Source: Bin5 sp965200615
GTDB taxonomy: Bacteria > Chloroflexota > Anaerolineae > Caldilineales > Caldilineaceae
DNA length: 64,000 nt
NCBI GenBank assembly: GCA_965200615.1
Contig: OZ241377.1
Location: forward strand, 4,898,001-4,962,000
Reading direction: 5' to 3'
Positions 46,094-54,723 of this stretch are shown here, piece by piece. The notes below the pieces were generated by a model. The model saw only the letters and a list, made by a program, of their open reading frames with translations, was not told where the DNA came from and did not search any database. The stretch's first letter is position 1. Each line of letters starts with the position of its first letter. The position numbers and the translations under genes are program-made.

Positions 46094-46212
46094 GGAAGCA
46101 GGACCAGGCCGGCTTGTGCAGGAACTGCTCCTCGGGACGAGGGAGCAGACACGAGACTCCGTCCGCCTCGGCGCAGGATTGGACGGTATTTGGCCTCTAT
46201 CAGGAGCATCCA

Positions 46213-47379
46213 ATGGCAACTTATCGAACCGGAATCATCGCCTGTGGCATCATCGCGCGCGTCCATGCCCGGGCCTGGCTGGGTGTGGAGGGCAGCCCAA
46301 CCGAAATTGGGGCGATTGCCGATACGAACCCGGACGCTCTTCAAGAGTTTGGCGAGTTTTTCGGGGTCCCCGAGGCGCATCGCTACACCGACTTCCGGCA
46401 GATGCTGGACAGCGAGCGTCTTGATTTCGTTGATGTATGCTCCTGGCACCAGCAGCACGCAGAAATGGTCATCGCGGCCGCCGCGCGGCAGCCCAAAGCG
46501 ATTATCTGCCAGAAGCCGATGGCCGTGGACCTGGGTGAGGCAGACGCAATGATGACCGCGTGCCAGCGGAACGGGGTCAAATTGGTGATCGCGTACCAAA
46601 GGCCCCACCACACAACTTGGAAAAAGGCCAGAGATCTCATTCGGGAGGGCGCGATTGGCCGCGTCACGCAGATACAGCTGGACTCGGGTGGAAATCTGCT
46701 CAACACCAATTCGCACAACATTCGATTGGCCCTTTTCCTCATGGACGAGCCGCAGGTGGAGTGGGTGTTGGGCGCGGTGGAACGAACCACGGATCTGAAG
46801 GAACGCGGCCTGCCGGCGGAAGATGCCTGCCTCGGTCTGGCTGCCTGTGACAACGGAGCCACGATCCTCATCATGGGAAACCTGATTGAAGGTTTGGGCC
46901 AAGGTTGCCGCGTGATCGGGACGCAGGGAACTATGGAACTCAGCACGACCTACCATCCTGAAGACATGATTCCGTCCGATGCGCCGATGCACATGCCCGA
47001 GGGACTTTCGGCGCGTTATAACTTTGAAATCGGGATGGTTCGTTACCTGAACGGGAAAACCGGTGGTTGGGAAGAGGTGTCGGCGCCATGGCATGACTGC
47101 TGGTCGCAACAGTGCCTGGAGGCAATCGACTGGGTCGAAGGGCGGGCGGACAACCCCGTCAGCAGCGGGGAGCGAGGGAGGGCGGTGCAGGAGGTGATGA
47201 TGGCGCTGTATGAGTCGGCGCGCAAACGGCAGCGAATCTACCTGCCGCTGAAGACGCGCGTCAATCCTCTCAGGCTCATGGTAGAAAGTGGGGAGCTGGA
47301 AGTGGAATGGCCCGGAAGCTACGAACGCCGCGCAACGCTTGTGCGCGGCGAGGCAATGTCATGGCATGAGGAGTCGTAA
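46213..47379 (+). CDS. Gfo/Idh/MocA family oxidoreductase
   Basis: 388 residues from ATG 46213 (CAGGAGCATCCA upstream). Starts YRTGIIACGIIARVHARAWL; the lysine motif reads CQKPMAVDL (Gln for Glu); the catalytic region NTNSHNIRLALFLMDE differs from the usual GGG-x-D-x-x-x-H. NAD-binding is intact. It probably oxidises a sugar or inositol derivative. It begins 119 bases after the metallopeptidase gene. Confidence 0.88.
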   Translation: MATYRTGIIACGIIARVHARAWLGVEGSPTEIGAIADTNPDALQEFGEFFGVPEAHRYTDFRQMLDSERLDFVDVCSWHQQHAEMVIAAAARQPKAIICQKPMAVDLGEADAMMTACQRNGVKLVIAYQRPHHTTWKKARDLIREGAIGRVTQIQLDSGGNLLNTNSHNIRLALFLMDEPQVEWVLGAVERTTDLKERGLPAEDACLGLAACDNGATILIMGNLIEGLGQGCRVIGTQGTMELSTTYHPEDMIPSDAPMHMPEGLSARYNFEIGMVRYLNGKTGGWEEVSAPWHDCWSQQCLEAIDWVEGRADNPVSSGERGRAVQEVMMALYESARKRQRIYLPLKTRVNPLRLMVESGELEVEWPGSYERRATLVRGEAMSWHEES

Positions 47380-47573
47380 GGGACCGTGCGCTTCTCCTGG
47401 GAGCGCTGCTCAACCAGCATGCCGCCATCCTTCCACTTGTCGCCAAAGCAGTTCGCTTCCTGCTTTCTCTTCGAGTAACCCATCCTTCTGACGAACAAAC
47501 CTTATTCTGGCTTCAAATGAGGCCCGCGCATTTGTCAGCCAGAGGAGGAGTAAGTGAATTAACTGCCCGCGGC

Positions 47574-48332
47574 TTACGGCTTGAGGGCGAACGTGGTCTT
47601 CAGCATAATGGCCACTTCAACCTCCGACGGGGTGTTGGCCAGCGAACTGGAGCTTCCCATCAGATAGTAGCCCCCGATCGATGTCTGCCCAGCGTGGGCG
47701 ATGCAACCGCCCGCGGGTCGGCTCGCGCCAACCGGGGAGACATCCTCTGAGACTGAAATGACGCGGCCGAGGGACATATCCAGGAGCACTGCCATCCTTG
47801 ACGCACGCTGTCTGGCGTCGTCGAGTGCGGCGCGCATTGCCTCCAACTCCAGCGCGGCGCAGTCTTCGACCCGGAAGACCATGTTCGCGCCCTGAATCGT
47901 GGGGCCGCGCCGGCCTTCCATTTCGTCCAGGAGCCCCTGCATCAGATCAAGCAGCCGGTCCAATTCGTTAAAGGAAAATGCAACCTCGCCTGCGAAATTT
48001 GAAGGCCCATACGCATAGTTTCGGCTGAGGTAGTTTATCTCGATCGATTCAACATCAATTCCCTGTTCAACCAGGAAGTCACCAACTTCCTCAAGGTCTT
48101 CTGGTTCTACAAATGACAGCTCAGGGCCTCCGGGGCCATAGGAGGGTTGCTCGCCGATATACAGGTTCACGCTGACACTGTCCGGGGGGGCCGAGGCAGC
48201 CCCATAGCCTAAGACGGTGACGCTCATGGGCAGGTCCGAAGAGACTTCCTGGTTTGGCGGGGCGCCGAGGCCCGTTGCCGGGACAAAGAGGATCGATGCA
48301 ATTAACAGCAGGGCGAGGAAGGTGCGTTTCAT
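47574..48332 (-). CDS. SIMPL (DUF541) domain exported protein
   Basis: 252 residues with a clear signal peptide (MKRTFLALLLIASILFVPAT, cleavage likely after GLGA). SIMPL domain from about 40: VTVLGYGAASAPPDSVSVNL, and VEDCAALELEAMRAALDDAR near 160. It forms beta-rich oligomeric assemblies outside the cytoplasm. It is convergent with the Gfo/Idh gene. Function unknown. Confidence 0.88.
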   Translation of the reverse strand: MKRTFLALLLIASILFVPATGLGAPPNQEVSSDLPMSVTVLGYGAASAPPDSVSVNLYIGEQPSYGPGGPELSFVEPEDLEEVGDFLVEQGIDVESIEINYLSRNYAYGPSNFAGEVAFSFNELDRLLDLMQGLLDEMEGRRGPTIQGANMVFRVEDCAALELEAMRAALDDARQRASRMAVLLDMSLGRVISVSEDVSPVGASRPAGGCIAHAGQTSIGGYYLMGSSSSLANTPSEVEVAIMLKTTFALKP

Positions 48333-48695
48333 CGGAGATTCCTTTCGACAGTCATTGTCGTCGTACTACTATTCTTTGGTTTCGCTTTCATTCTGATTCT
48401 GGAGGAGATAACCGATTCTGATTCGAGAGTGGTTGCCTGGAAATCGTGAGCGATGACGTCGATGGTTGGCACTGGGGAATGTATCCTATCCTGCAACTAC
48501 ACTGAAAAATGTATCCTATCCTACAACATCTCGCAAGTGGCTTTTTTGGGTTCGGGACCTGAAGTTTCAGCCCCACATTGTTTTGTTTGTGGACTTGCGG
48601 CGACTGCCAAAATGGGACTTCGTCAGGCCCCGAAATTGGGTACGCCCCTCTCGGATTCACGAGTCTTCTGTAGTCGCCTGCATTTTTTTATTGAC
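48333..48695. other. Intergenic region with direct repeats, no gene
   Basis: About 360 bases upstream of the SIMPL gene. Contains a pair of long direct repeats (48478-48527) and no recognised gene; the short frames across it lack ribosome binding sites. Confidence 0.4.
48478..48527. repeat. Direct repeat, two copies 30 bp apart
   Basis: AATGTATCCTATCCT occurs at 48478-48492 and 48508-48522. Including the next five bases the match is 19 of 20. The 30-base period is close to three helical turns, so two proteins could bind on the same face. Only two copies are present, so it is not a CRISPR array. Confidence 0.7.
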
Positions 48696-48724
48696 TTGAC
48701 ACCGCCTGGCCAGGCAACTATCAT
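48696..48724 (+). promoter_or_regulatory. Sigma70-like promoter with palindromic operator in the spacer
   Basis: TTGACA (48696-48701), a 17-base spacer and TATCAT (48719-48724). The spacer contains the perfect 12-base palindrome GCCTGGCCAGGC (48704-48715), a likely repressor site. It points into the IS element whose left end begins 32 bases later, so the promoter has probably lost its original gene. Confidence 0.7.
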
Positions 48725-48755
48725 TTAACGGACTTTCCTCGAGCCTTGAATCTAA

Positions 48756-49623
48756 GAGGCTGTTTGAAAAGTAAAGGCTGTCGGCCAAATTGTGGTATAC
48801 GTAGTCTCTGTGAAAACAAAACGATACCCAACAGATTTGACTGACAGCCAGTGGCTTATTATCCAGCATCTGATTCCCGCAGCCAAACCGGGCGGGCGAC
48901 CACGCAGCCTGGATATGCGTCTGGTGGTTGATGCCATTCTCTACCTGACTGTGGGTGGCATCCAGTGGCGGATGCTGCCGAGTGATTTTCCGCCGTGGCA
49001 GAGGGCAGAGTGTTTACACCTACTTCAGGCAGTGGCGGGACGATGGCGCCTGGCGCAGGTTGCATGACACGCTCAGAGTGCGGGTTCGTCATCGAAGCGG
49101 ACGACACAAGCATCCAACGGCTGGCAGTATCGATAGTCAGACAGTCAAGACTGGCCATACACCGGCAGGTGTGCGAGGCTACGATGGCGGTAAACGCATC
49201 ACGGGACGGAAACGGCATCTTCTTGTCGATACGCTGGGACTCACATTGGCCGTCCTGGTCACTGCTGCCGACCTGCCTGACCGCGATGGGGCACGGCAAC
49301 TGCTCAGACGAGGCTGCGGTTTCGGCCAGAAACTGCGTCTTATCTGGGTTGACGGCGCCTATCGCGGCTCTTTGCAGAGATGGGTTGCGCAGCGTTTTCG
49401 CTTCCGCCTTCAACCTGTCCTCCGCCCGCAAGAACAAAAAGGTTTCTCCGTATTGCCCCGTCGTTGGGTGGTGGAGCGCACCTTCGCTTGGCTTGGCCTC
49501 AATCGTCGCCTCTGTAAAGACTATGAACGACTGCCCGAAAGCAGTGTCGCCTTTATCCATATCGCTATGATTCGTCTCATGGTACGCCGCCTGGCACCCA
49601 ATTGACCCTTTTCAAACAGCTTC
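48756..49623 (+). mobile_element. IS5-family insertion sequence, transposase broken
   Basis: 868 bp. Terminal inverted repeats GAGGCTGTTTGAAAAG (48756-48771) and its complement with one mismatch (49608-49623). TAA flanks both ends and may be the target duplication (CTAA, with an offset of one base, fits the IS5 preference). The transposase carries a 7-bp tandem duplication that shifts the frame, so this copy cannot transpose unless helped by another. The ends are intact. Confidence 0.88.
48810..49605 (+). pseudogene. IS5-family transposase, frameshifted
   Basis: Start GTG 48810 (KTKRYPTDLTDSQW). The first frame reads to DFPPWQ, then GGCAGAG (48997-49003) is repeated at 49004-49010 and shifts the frame. 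Deleting one copy restores PPWQSVYTYFRQWRDDG, the expected family sequence, and one 262-codon gene. The catalytic DDE residues lie in the second frame: SIDSQTVKTG, WVDGAYRG and VVERTFAWLGLNRRLCKDYE. The remaining sequence shows no further defects, so the damage looks recent. Confidence 0.9.
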
Positions 49624-49637
49624 TAACAAAACCGTAG

Positions 49638-49796
49638 TTCGATCCTGAAGCCGACCGAACGTTCCCCCTGATTGCAGAAGAGTCTACTCATCGTGTTGTT
49701 TGTGGTGAGGCAACGTTATTTCATCCAGGTTATCGTGTTCACGGGTGTGAGGGTAGACTGGAACATGATGCCTGGATGAAGGCACTTGTGTATTGA
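49638..49796 (+). pseudogene. Truncated coding remnant next to the IS
   Basis: An open frame of 52 codons begins right after an in-frame TAG near the IS right end and ends at TGA 49794-49796. It reads FDPEADRTFPLIAEE...GRLEHDAWMKALVY with protein-like composition but has no usable start codon. It may be the 3' end of a gene cut off by the IS or by an earlier deletion. Not recognised; a chance frame is possible. Confidence 0.35.
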
Positions 49797-49819
49797 CCGG
49801 CAGTTCGCGGAGGAAACAG

Positions 49820-50674
49820 TTGAAATCCTTAAAATCAACCCCAATCCCGATGACAGAAGAACAGAAATTCTTCTTTGATCTGCGCGGCTGGATCCTGCTC
49901 CCCGGTGTGCTTACGCAGGACGAAATCGGGGCGATGAAGGCAGAGGCCTATACAGCGGATATAGCGAAAAATCAGCAGGCGACTAATCCCAGCCAGTCGT
50001 TTCAAGGGACCCTCCAGACCCTGCTCGATCACCCTGCCGTCGCAGGGATTCTGGCTGAAATCCTGGCAGAAGAGCCCTTCCTTTCAGACGACTATTACCC
50101 CTTCCGCTGCGAGAACTCCTTTATCACGGTTCGGCCGCCGGGTTGGAGCAAGCAGGCGCGCCGGGATGGCGGGTTGCCGCACGTGGTGCGCCCGCCGCAA
50201 CAGGCAAACGCGATGCGCTATCAGGCGGTGGGCGGCAAAATATTCGCCGGTCTCACGCGCGTGGTATGGGAGCTTGAGGAGGTCAAGGCAGGGCAGGGCG
50301 GCACGTCCTTCCTCAGTGGATCTCACAAGGCCCATTTCAGTTACGGCGGCCCCGACCGCTACCGCCCCAACATCAGCGACTCTTCCTGGGAAAACAGCAT
50401 TCGGGAGATGATGGAGGACTATAGCTGCCCGGCCGGGTCGGCGGTCATTTTCACCGAAAGTCTGCTCCACGCGGCCAACGACTGGACTAACCCGGACAAT
50501 CCTCGTTGTGCGGTTTTCAATTGCTACAACTCCCTTTGGGCGCAGTGGCACCGGCTCAATCTCGAACATGAGATCATTGAGGCGATGCCCCCCAAGCGTC
50601 GATCGTTGTTCCGGGGTGTGTGGCAGATAGGTGGGGAGAACCACGCCTACTCGCTTGAGAATCGCAGCTTGTGA
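49820..50674 (+). CDS. PhyH-family protein lacking the HxD aspartate
   Basis: 284 residues from TTG 49820, chosen because GGAGG sits six bases upstream; TTG 49793 and ATG 49850 have no such site. The fold phrases are present (MRYQAVGGKIFAGLTRVVWE, GQGGTSFLSGSHKAHFSYGG, and a distal His in TESLLHAAND). The first iron motif reads LPHVVRPP, so the Asp of HxD is replaced by Val. In related proteins in this window it reads HQD or HAD. Iron binding and oxygenase activity are therefore doubtful, unless another residue substitutes, as in halogenases of this superfamily. Confidence 0.8.
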   Translation: MKSLKSTPIPMTEEQKFFFDLRGWILLPGVLTQDEIGAMKAEAYTADIAKNQQATNPSQSFQGTLQTLLDHPAVAGILAEILAEEPFLSDDYYPFRCENSFITVRPPGWSKQARRDGGLPHVVRPPQQANAMRYQAVGGKIFAGLTRVVWELEEVKAGQGGTSFLSGSHKAHFSYGGPDRYRPNISDSSWENSIREMMEDYSCPAGSAVIFTESLLHAANDWTNPDNPRCAVFNCYNSLWAQWHRLNLEHEIIEAMPPKRRSLFRGVWQIGGENHAYSLENRSL

Positions 50675-51175
50675 CTTGCGGCGTGGAGGCGGTGTCTATC
50701 CCTTTTCCCGTTGCCCTTTTTGGAACGCTTCAGCTGCACGTGCTTGGCCGGCGACTGGCGCCTTACCGGTTGAGTCGAATCTGAATTCCCTTGGCATGGT
50801 CTGACTTCAAAGAACGCGTAACGTCGCGAGATGAATCCGCGATGCAAGCGCTCGCGTGCCAGAACCCCCTGGAGTAGCCCTGTTGGCGCCATTTCAGCCT
50901 GCCGCCACTCCTGGGCAATAGCAGGAACAGACGAAAGCATCGCAAATTTGGACAAAAAAATAAGATTGCATTGGAAACTGTTCCTGAACTATACTGACTC
51001 AGCGTCCGGACGCGGCAACGAAGCTGTTCGAGATTGCGCCTGTTCCCCCTTTTGCCCGCTCCATTCTGCAGCGCGTACTGCGTGGAGGCCTCGCTATAGC
51101 CGCTATCCGCTGGCGTACTTTGAAAAGGTAGATGTTGTGCGTTTTGGAATTCATATTCGAAAGGAGAGCAGCCGT
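50675..51175. promoter_or_regulatory. 501-base region upstream of the ABC operon
   Basis: No gene recognised. It holds a sigma70-like promoter (50966-50995) and a long leader before the binding-protein gene. AAAGGAG (51160-51166) is the ribosome binding site. The frame of the binding protein remains open upstream but lacks coding character. Confidence 0.4.
50966..50995 (+). promoter_or_regulatory. Candidate promoter of the ABC uptake operon
   Basis: TTGCAT (50966-50971), 18-base spacer, TATACT (50990-50995). Transcription would begin near 51002, leaving a leader of about 170 bases before the binding-protein start. No riboswitch was recognised in that leader. Confidence 0.55.
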
Positions 51176-52606
51176 ATGTCTTCACAAGAGAAGCAGGTGA
51201 GTCGAAGATCGTTTCTGCGCCTGACAGGCGTTGGCGCCGGCGCCATGGCGGTAGCAGCCTGCGTCCCTGCGGCGCCAGGCGCTGATACCGTAGGCGGAGA
51301 TTCCGCTTCACCGGCCGCCGAAGTGAGAGAGATTGTCTGGTCTACCTGGGCTGGCGGCGATGCCGAAATCAAGCTCAAGCAGGAGACTGTCGAGGTGTTC
51401 AATACAGACCGCGGCGACGGGATGGGCATTAACTGCTCTGTGCGCATAATCACAGACTATATGGGCTACTTTACCAAGGTAGAGACCTCCTTCGCCGGTG
51501 GAGATGCGCCGGATGCGATCTGGTGCGACCACCGCCTTTGGGGAGGATGGATCTTCGCCGGCTGGTTGCGTGACTTGAAGCCTCTTGTCGATCTGGAGCC
51601 CGACGACTCATCGATCAGGCTCGTGCTGGACATCATTCCCGAGTACAGCCACAGCTATGTCGGCGGCGTCTATGGGATTCCCCACCTGATCCAGATTATG
51701 GGGACATGGGTCAACAAGGAGATGTTCGAAGAGGCGGGCATCGATCTGCCGCCTGTCAATTGGGGCGATCCCTCATGGACGGCGGAGAGAGTAACCGAGA
51801 TCGCGCAAGCGCTTACCAAACGCGACAGCGACGGCAACGCCGAGCAGCTGGGAATCAATATTCCGTGCTGCATCCTGGGTGGGGGCCCCGGCTACGCCCT
51901 GGTTCAGTCAAACGGTGGGCTGGCCTTCGATGAAGGATGGACGGAATGGCTGATGGACGAAGACCCCGCTTCCGACGTTGTGCAATGGGCCTACGATAAC
52001 TTCAATGTCCACAAGACCGCGCCGACACCCCAGGAGAGCCAGGCGGGAATCAGTTTCTGGACAGGGAAGGTCGCGATGGACATGGCCTGGCTGACCTGGC
52101 CGGCGCGGCTCGTAGAAGCATCCTATGGTCAGTGGACGCCGTCGCCGCACCCGCTCCCGATGTTCAAGGAGCCCAAAGAATGGGCCCACGGGATCCCGAT
52201 TGCCTGCTCGCAGCAGTCCGAACATCCTGAAGCTGTGCTGGAATTCGCGCGCTGGATGGTCGAAGAGGGCGATGACCTGAACGTCGGTCTGGGTTACGCG
52301 GCTCCAATGCTGGACAAGCATACCGACCTGCTGCTGACCCACGCGCCGGGCCTCGACTACGTAACCGAAGAGCTGCTCAAGATGCCGCGCGAGCCGTTCC
52401 TGCAGGCTCTCGACTATGCCGACGTCGTCAATCCGCACTTCCCGCGCTGGTTCATCGTCAACCGCGACATCTGGACGCCGAAAGTGCATGACGTGCTGAT
52501 TGTCGGGGAGCAGACCAATGCCCAGGAACTCATCGCTGCGGTTGAGCCGGAGGTACAGGAACAGATTGAGTTGGGCATGCAAGACCTTGAGGAGTTTGGC
52601 AGCTAG
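51176..52606 (+). CDS. ABC transporter sugar-binding lipoprotein, Tat-exported
   Basis: 476 residues from ATG 51176 with AAAGGAG upstream. A twin-arginine signal (VSRRSFLRLTGVGAG, arginines 10-11) ends in lipobox AVAAC (Cys 29), so it is exported folded by Tat and lipid-anchored. The mature part resembles the MalE-type family 1 solute-binding fold (IVWSTWAGGDAEIKL... GIPHLIQIMGTWVNKEMFEE... WTGKVAMDMAWLTWP). Together with the two permeases downstream it forms a carbohydrate uptake system; the ATPase is not in the window and may be a shared MsmK/UgpC-type protein. Substrate unknown. Confidence 0.93.
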   Translation: MSSQEKQVSRRSFLRLTGVGAGAMAVAACVPAAPGADTVGGDSASPAAEVREIVWSTWAGGDAEIKLKQETVEVFNTDRGDGMGINCSVRIITDYMGYFTKVETSFAGGDAPDAIWCDHRLWGGWIFAGWLRDLKPLVDLEPDDSSIRLVLDIIPEYSHSYVGGVYGIPHLIQIMGTWVNKEMFEEAGIDLPPVNWGDPSWTAERVTEIAQALTKRDSDGNAEQLGINIPCCILGGGPGYALVQSNGGLAFDEGWTEWLMDEDPASDVVQWAYDNFNVHKTAPTPQESQAGISFWTGKVAMDMAWLTWPARLVEASYGQWTPSPHPLPMFKEPKEWAHGIPIACSQQSEHPEAVLEFARWMVEEGDDLNVGLGYAAPMLDKHTDLLLTHAPGLDYVTEELLKMPREPFLQALDYADVVNPHFPRWFIVNRDIWTPKVHDVLIVGEQTNAQELIAAVEPEVQEQIELGMQDLEEFGS

Positions 52607-52876
52607 ACTGCGCGCTTGGCAGTTCTTGGATTCAAGATGACCGGACGCCCGAATGTTCAGTACAAGAAAGTAGACGTCTCATTCCCGTGCGGGCTGGCGA
52701 GGCCGGCCCGCACCAGCTCCTTTTCATCGCACGATTCGGCCCGTTTCTCAAAACCTGCATCCGGAGATCGAAGCCCGGTCTACGCGGCTCCGGACCTCTC
52801 TCCGTTCTTCAGATGACAGTCCGCCGTTGCCGCCAACAGAGCAGCGCATTCTGTTCCAGCCCATGTAAGCCTCGTA
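52607..52876. other. 270-base gap between binding protein and permease genes
   Basis: Contains a strong hairpin (52687-52713). No gene recognised. Confidence 0.4.
52687..52725 (+). terminator. Strong hairpin within the ABC operon
   Basis: GTGCGGGCTGGC (52687-52698) pairs with GCCGGCCCGCAC (52702-52713) with one G-U pair and a three-base loop, followed by CAGCTCCTTTTC. It fits a leaky terminator or a stabilising 3' structure that keeps binding-protein mRNA in excess over permease mRNA. Confidence 0.7.
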
Positions 52877-53809
52877 ATGTCAGCAAACCTTAAAGCAACG
52901 GTCTCACCCAACCGAACATTGCGCGGAGGCCGGCTTCGCGTCGCGCTCAGAAAGAACTTTGGGGGCTATCTCTTTATCATGCCCTGGCTGGTTGGATTCT
53001 TTCTGTTTGAAGCCGGGCCGCTCCTGGGCGCTGTAGGCCTTTCGTTTGTTGACTGGAAGTTCGTCGGCCCACCAAATTGGGTGGGTCTGGAGAACTACCA
53101 GGAGATGTTCGGCAATGAACTGTTTTACACGAGCCTATACAACACCTTCTACTACACGTTCATTGCAGTGGGCCTGCAGCTGGTCGTTGCGCTCGCCGCG
53201 GCCATGGTGATCAACCAGCGCGTCTGGGGCATAAACTTCTACCGGGTCGCTTTTTTCATCCCCAGCATTGTACCCGCCGTTGGCCTTGCCTACCTGTGGA
53301 TGTGGATCTACAACCCGGAATTCGGACTCCTGAATGCAGTCTTTGATGCGATCCAGCTGCCCCGACAGCGCTGGATCTATCTGCCTCAGTACGCCAAACT
53401 TGCCTATATCTTCATGAGCCTGTGGGGGGTTGGCGGCACAATGGTGATCTTTTTGGCGGGCCTGCAAGGGATCCCCGAAGTGCTGTATGAAGCTGCCAGC
53501 ATCGACGGCGCGGCCTGGTGGGCCAGGTTCCGCTTTGTCACGATTCCGATGCTCACTCCAGTCATCTTTTTCAACCTTGTTCTGGGCATCATCGGTTCTT
53601 TTCAAATCTTCACTGCCGGCTTTCTGATGACCAATGGCAGCCCGCAACATTCGACTCTCTTCTATGTCCTGTATCTGTACCGATCGGCCTTTGAGGATCT
53701 GCAGTTCGGTTATGCGTCGGCCCTGGCCTGGGTGCTGTTTCTGATCGTCGTTTTCTTTACGCTCATTCAGTTTCGCCTGTCGGGCCGATGGGTTTACTAC
53801 GAGAATTAG
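52877..53809 (+). CDS. ABC sugar permease, MalF-type
   Basis: 310 residues, six helices, first at about 35-55 (LFIMPWLVGFFLFEAG). The EAA loop contacting the ATPase reads YEAASIDGAAWWARFRFVTI (about residues 205-225). Typical sequences include VGLENYQEMF and AFFIPSIVPAVGLAYLWMWI. Weak ribosome binding site. It precedes the second permease. Confidence 0.92.
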   Translation: MSANLKATVSPNRTLRGGRLRVALRKNFGGYLFIMPWLVGFFLFEAGPLLGAVGLSFVDWKFVGPPNWVGLENYQEMFGNELFYTSLYNTFYYTFIAVGLQLVVALAAAMVINQRVWGINFYRVAFFIPSIVPAVGLAYLWMWIYNPEFGLLNAVFDAIQLPRQRWIYLPQYAKLAYIFMSLWGVGGTMVIFLAGLQGIPEVLYEAASIDGAAWWARFRFVTIPMLTPVIFFNLVLGIIGSFQIFTAGFLMTNGSPQHSTLFYVLYLYRSAFEDLQFGYASALAWVLFLIVVFFTLIQFRLSGRWVYYEN

Positions 53810-53853
53810 GGACTTCCAGCGAAGTGGGACAAAGGAACGCCGAGGCTACTGAT

Positions 53854-54723
53854 ATGGCCCTGCCGGAGGAGAGCAAAAGAACGCTCAGGCAGCGTCTGTT
53901 CGTACTGTTTACACACATATATCTGTTCCCCCTGGCGGTCGTTGCTGTCTTTCCCCTCTACTGGCTGATGTCAACTTCGGTAAAGTTTCGCGGCAACATC
54001 CTCCGCTTTCCGCCGCAGTGGTTTCCCGACCCCATTACGATTGAGAACTACCAGCGTCTCTTCATTACAAATCCGTTTGAAGTCTGGTACTTCAACTCTC
54101 TCGTCATTACGATTTCAGCCACACTTGGGGCCACGTTGTCCGCCTCTCTGGTTGCCTATGGCTTTGCCCGCCTTCATTTTGTAGGCCGGAATATCTGGTT
54201 TGCGGTAGTTCTGGCAACGCTGATGGTGCCGGAGAGCGTTCTCATCATCCCTCGCTTCGCTCTGATGCGCTTTTTTGGCTGGATCGATACGTGGATCCCT
54301 CTGATTTTGCCCTTTTTCCTGGGAGGAGGCGCATTCAATATCTTTCTGCTGCGCCAGTTCTTTCGGACGATTCCGCTTGAACTCGATGAGGCCGCCAAGA
54401 TCGATGGGGCCTCGAATCTGCGGATCTTCTGGCAGATTCTGTTGCCGAACCTGAAGCCGGTGCTGGCGGTCGTCGTCGTCTTTACGGCGATATTCAATTG
54501 GAACTCCTTTATGTCTCCACTGGTCTTCATCAATACCACCGAAAAGCTGCCGGTGGCGGTGGGAATCCAGATGGTGCTGGCCGGTTCTCAAGCAGGGCCC
54601 GGCAACACGGGAGCCATGATGGCGGCCTCGACGTTGATAACAATCCCGGTAATCGCGCTGTTCGCTTTTTCCCAGAAGTACTTTATGCAGGGTATTGTCC
54701 TGACAGGTCTCAGCGGCCGCTAA
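53854..54723 (+). CDS. ABC sugar permease, MalG-type
   Basis: 289 residues from ATG 53854 (MALPEESKRTLRQRL); an ATG at 53788 would overlap the previous gene by 22 bases and add 22 unconvincing residues. Six helices; EAA loop DEAAKIDGASNLRIFWQILL (about residue 188). Completes the membrane part of the importer with the MalF-type gene. The next gene starts in the overlapping TAATG. Confidence 0.9.
   Translation: MALPEESKRTLRQRLFVLFTHIYLFPLAVVAVFPLYWLMSTSVKFRGNILRFPPQWFPDPITIENYQRLFITNPFEVWYFNSLVITISATLGATLSASLVAYGFARLHFVGRNIWFAVVLATLMVPESVLIIPRFALMRFFGWIDTWIPLILPFFLGGGAFNIFLLRQFFRTIPLELDEAAKIDGASNLRIFWQILLPNLKPVLAVVVVFTAIFNWNSFMSPLVFINTTEKLPVAVGIQMVLAGSQAGPGNTGAMMAASTLITIPVIALFAFSQKYFMQGIVLTGLSGR

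Noticed and set aside
48478..48527. Possible CRISPR repeats
   Set aside because: Only two copies with a 15-base gap between the 15-base cores, no array and no cas genes.
50831..51175. Extension of the ABC binding protein upstream of 51176
   Set aside because: It would hide the Tat signal peptide; AAAGGAG and the SRRSFLR motif fix the start at 51176.
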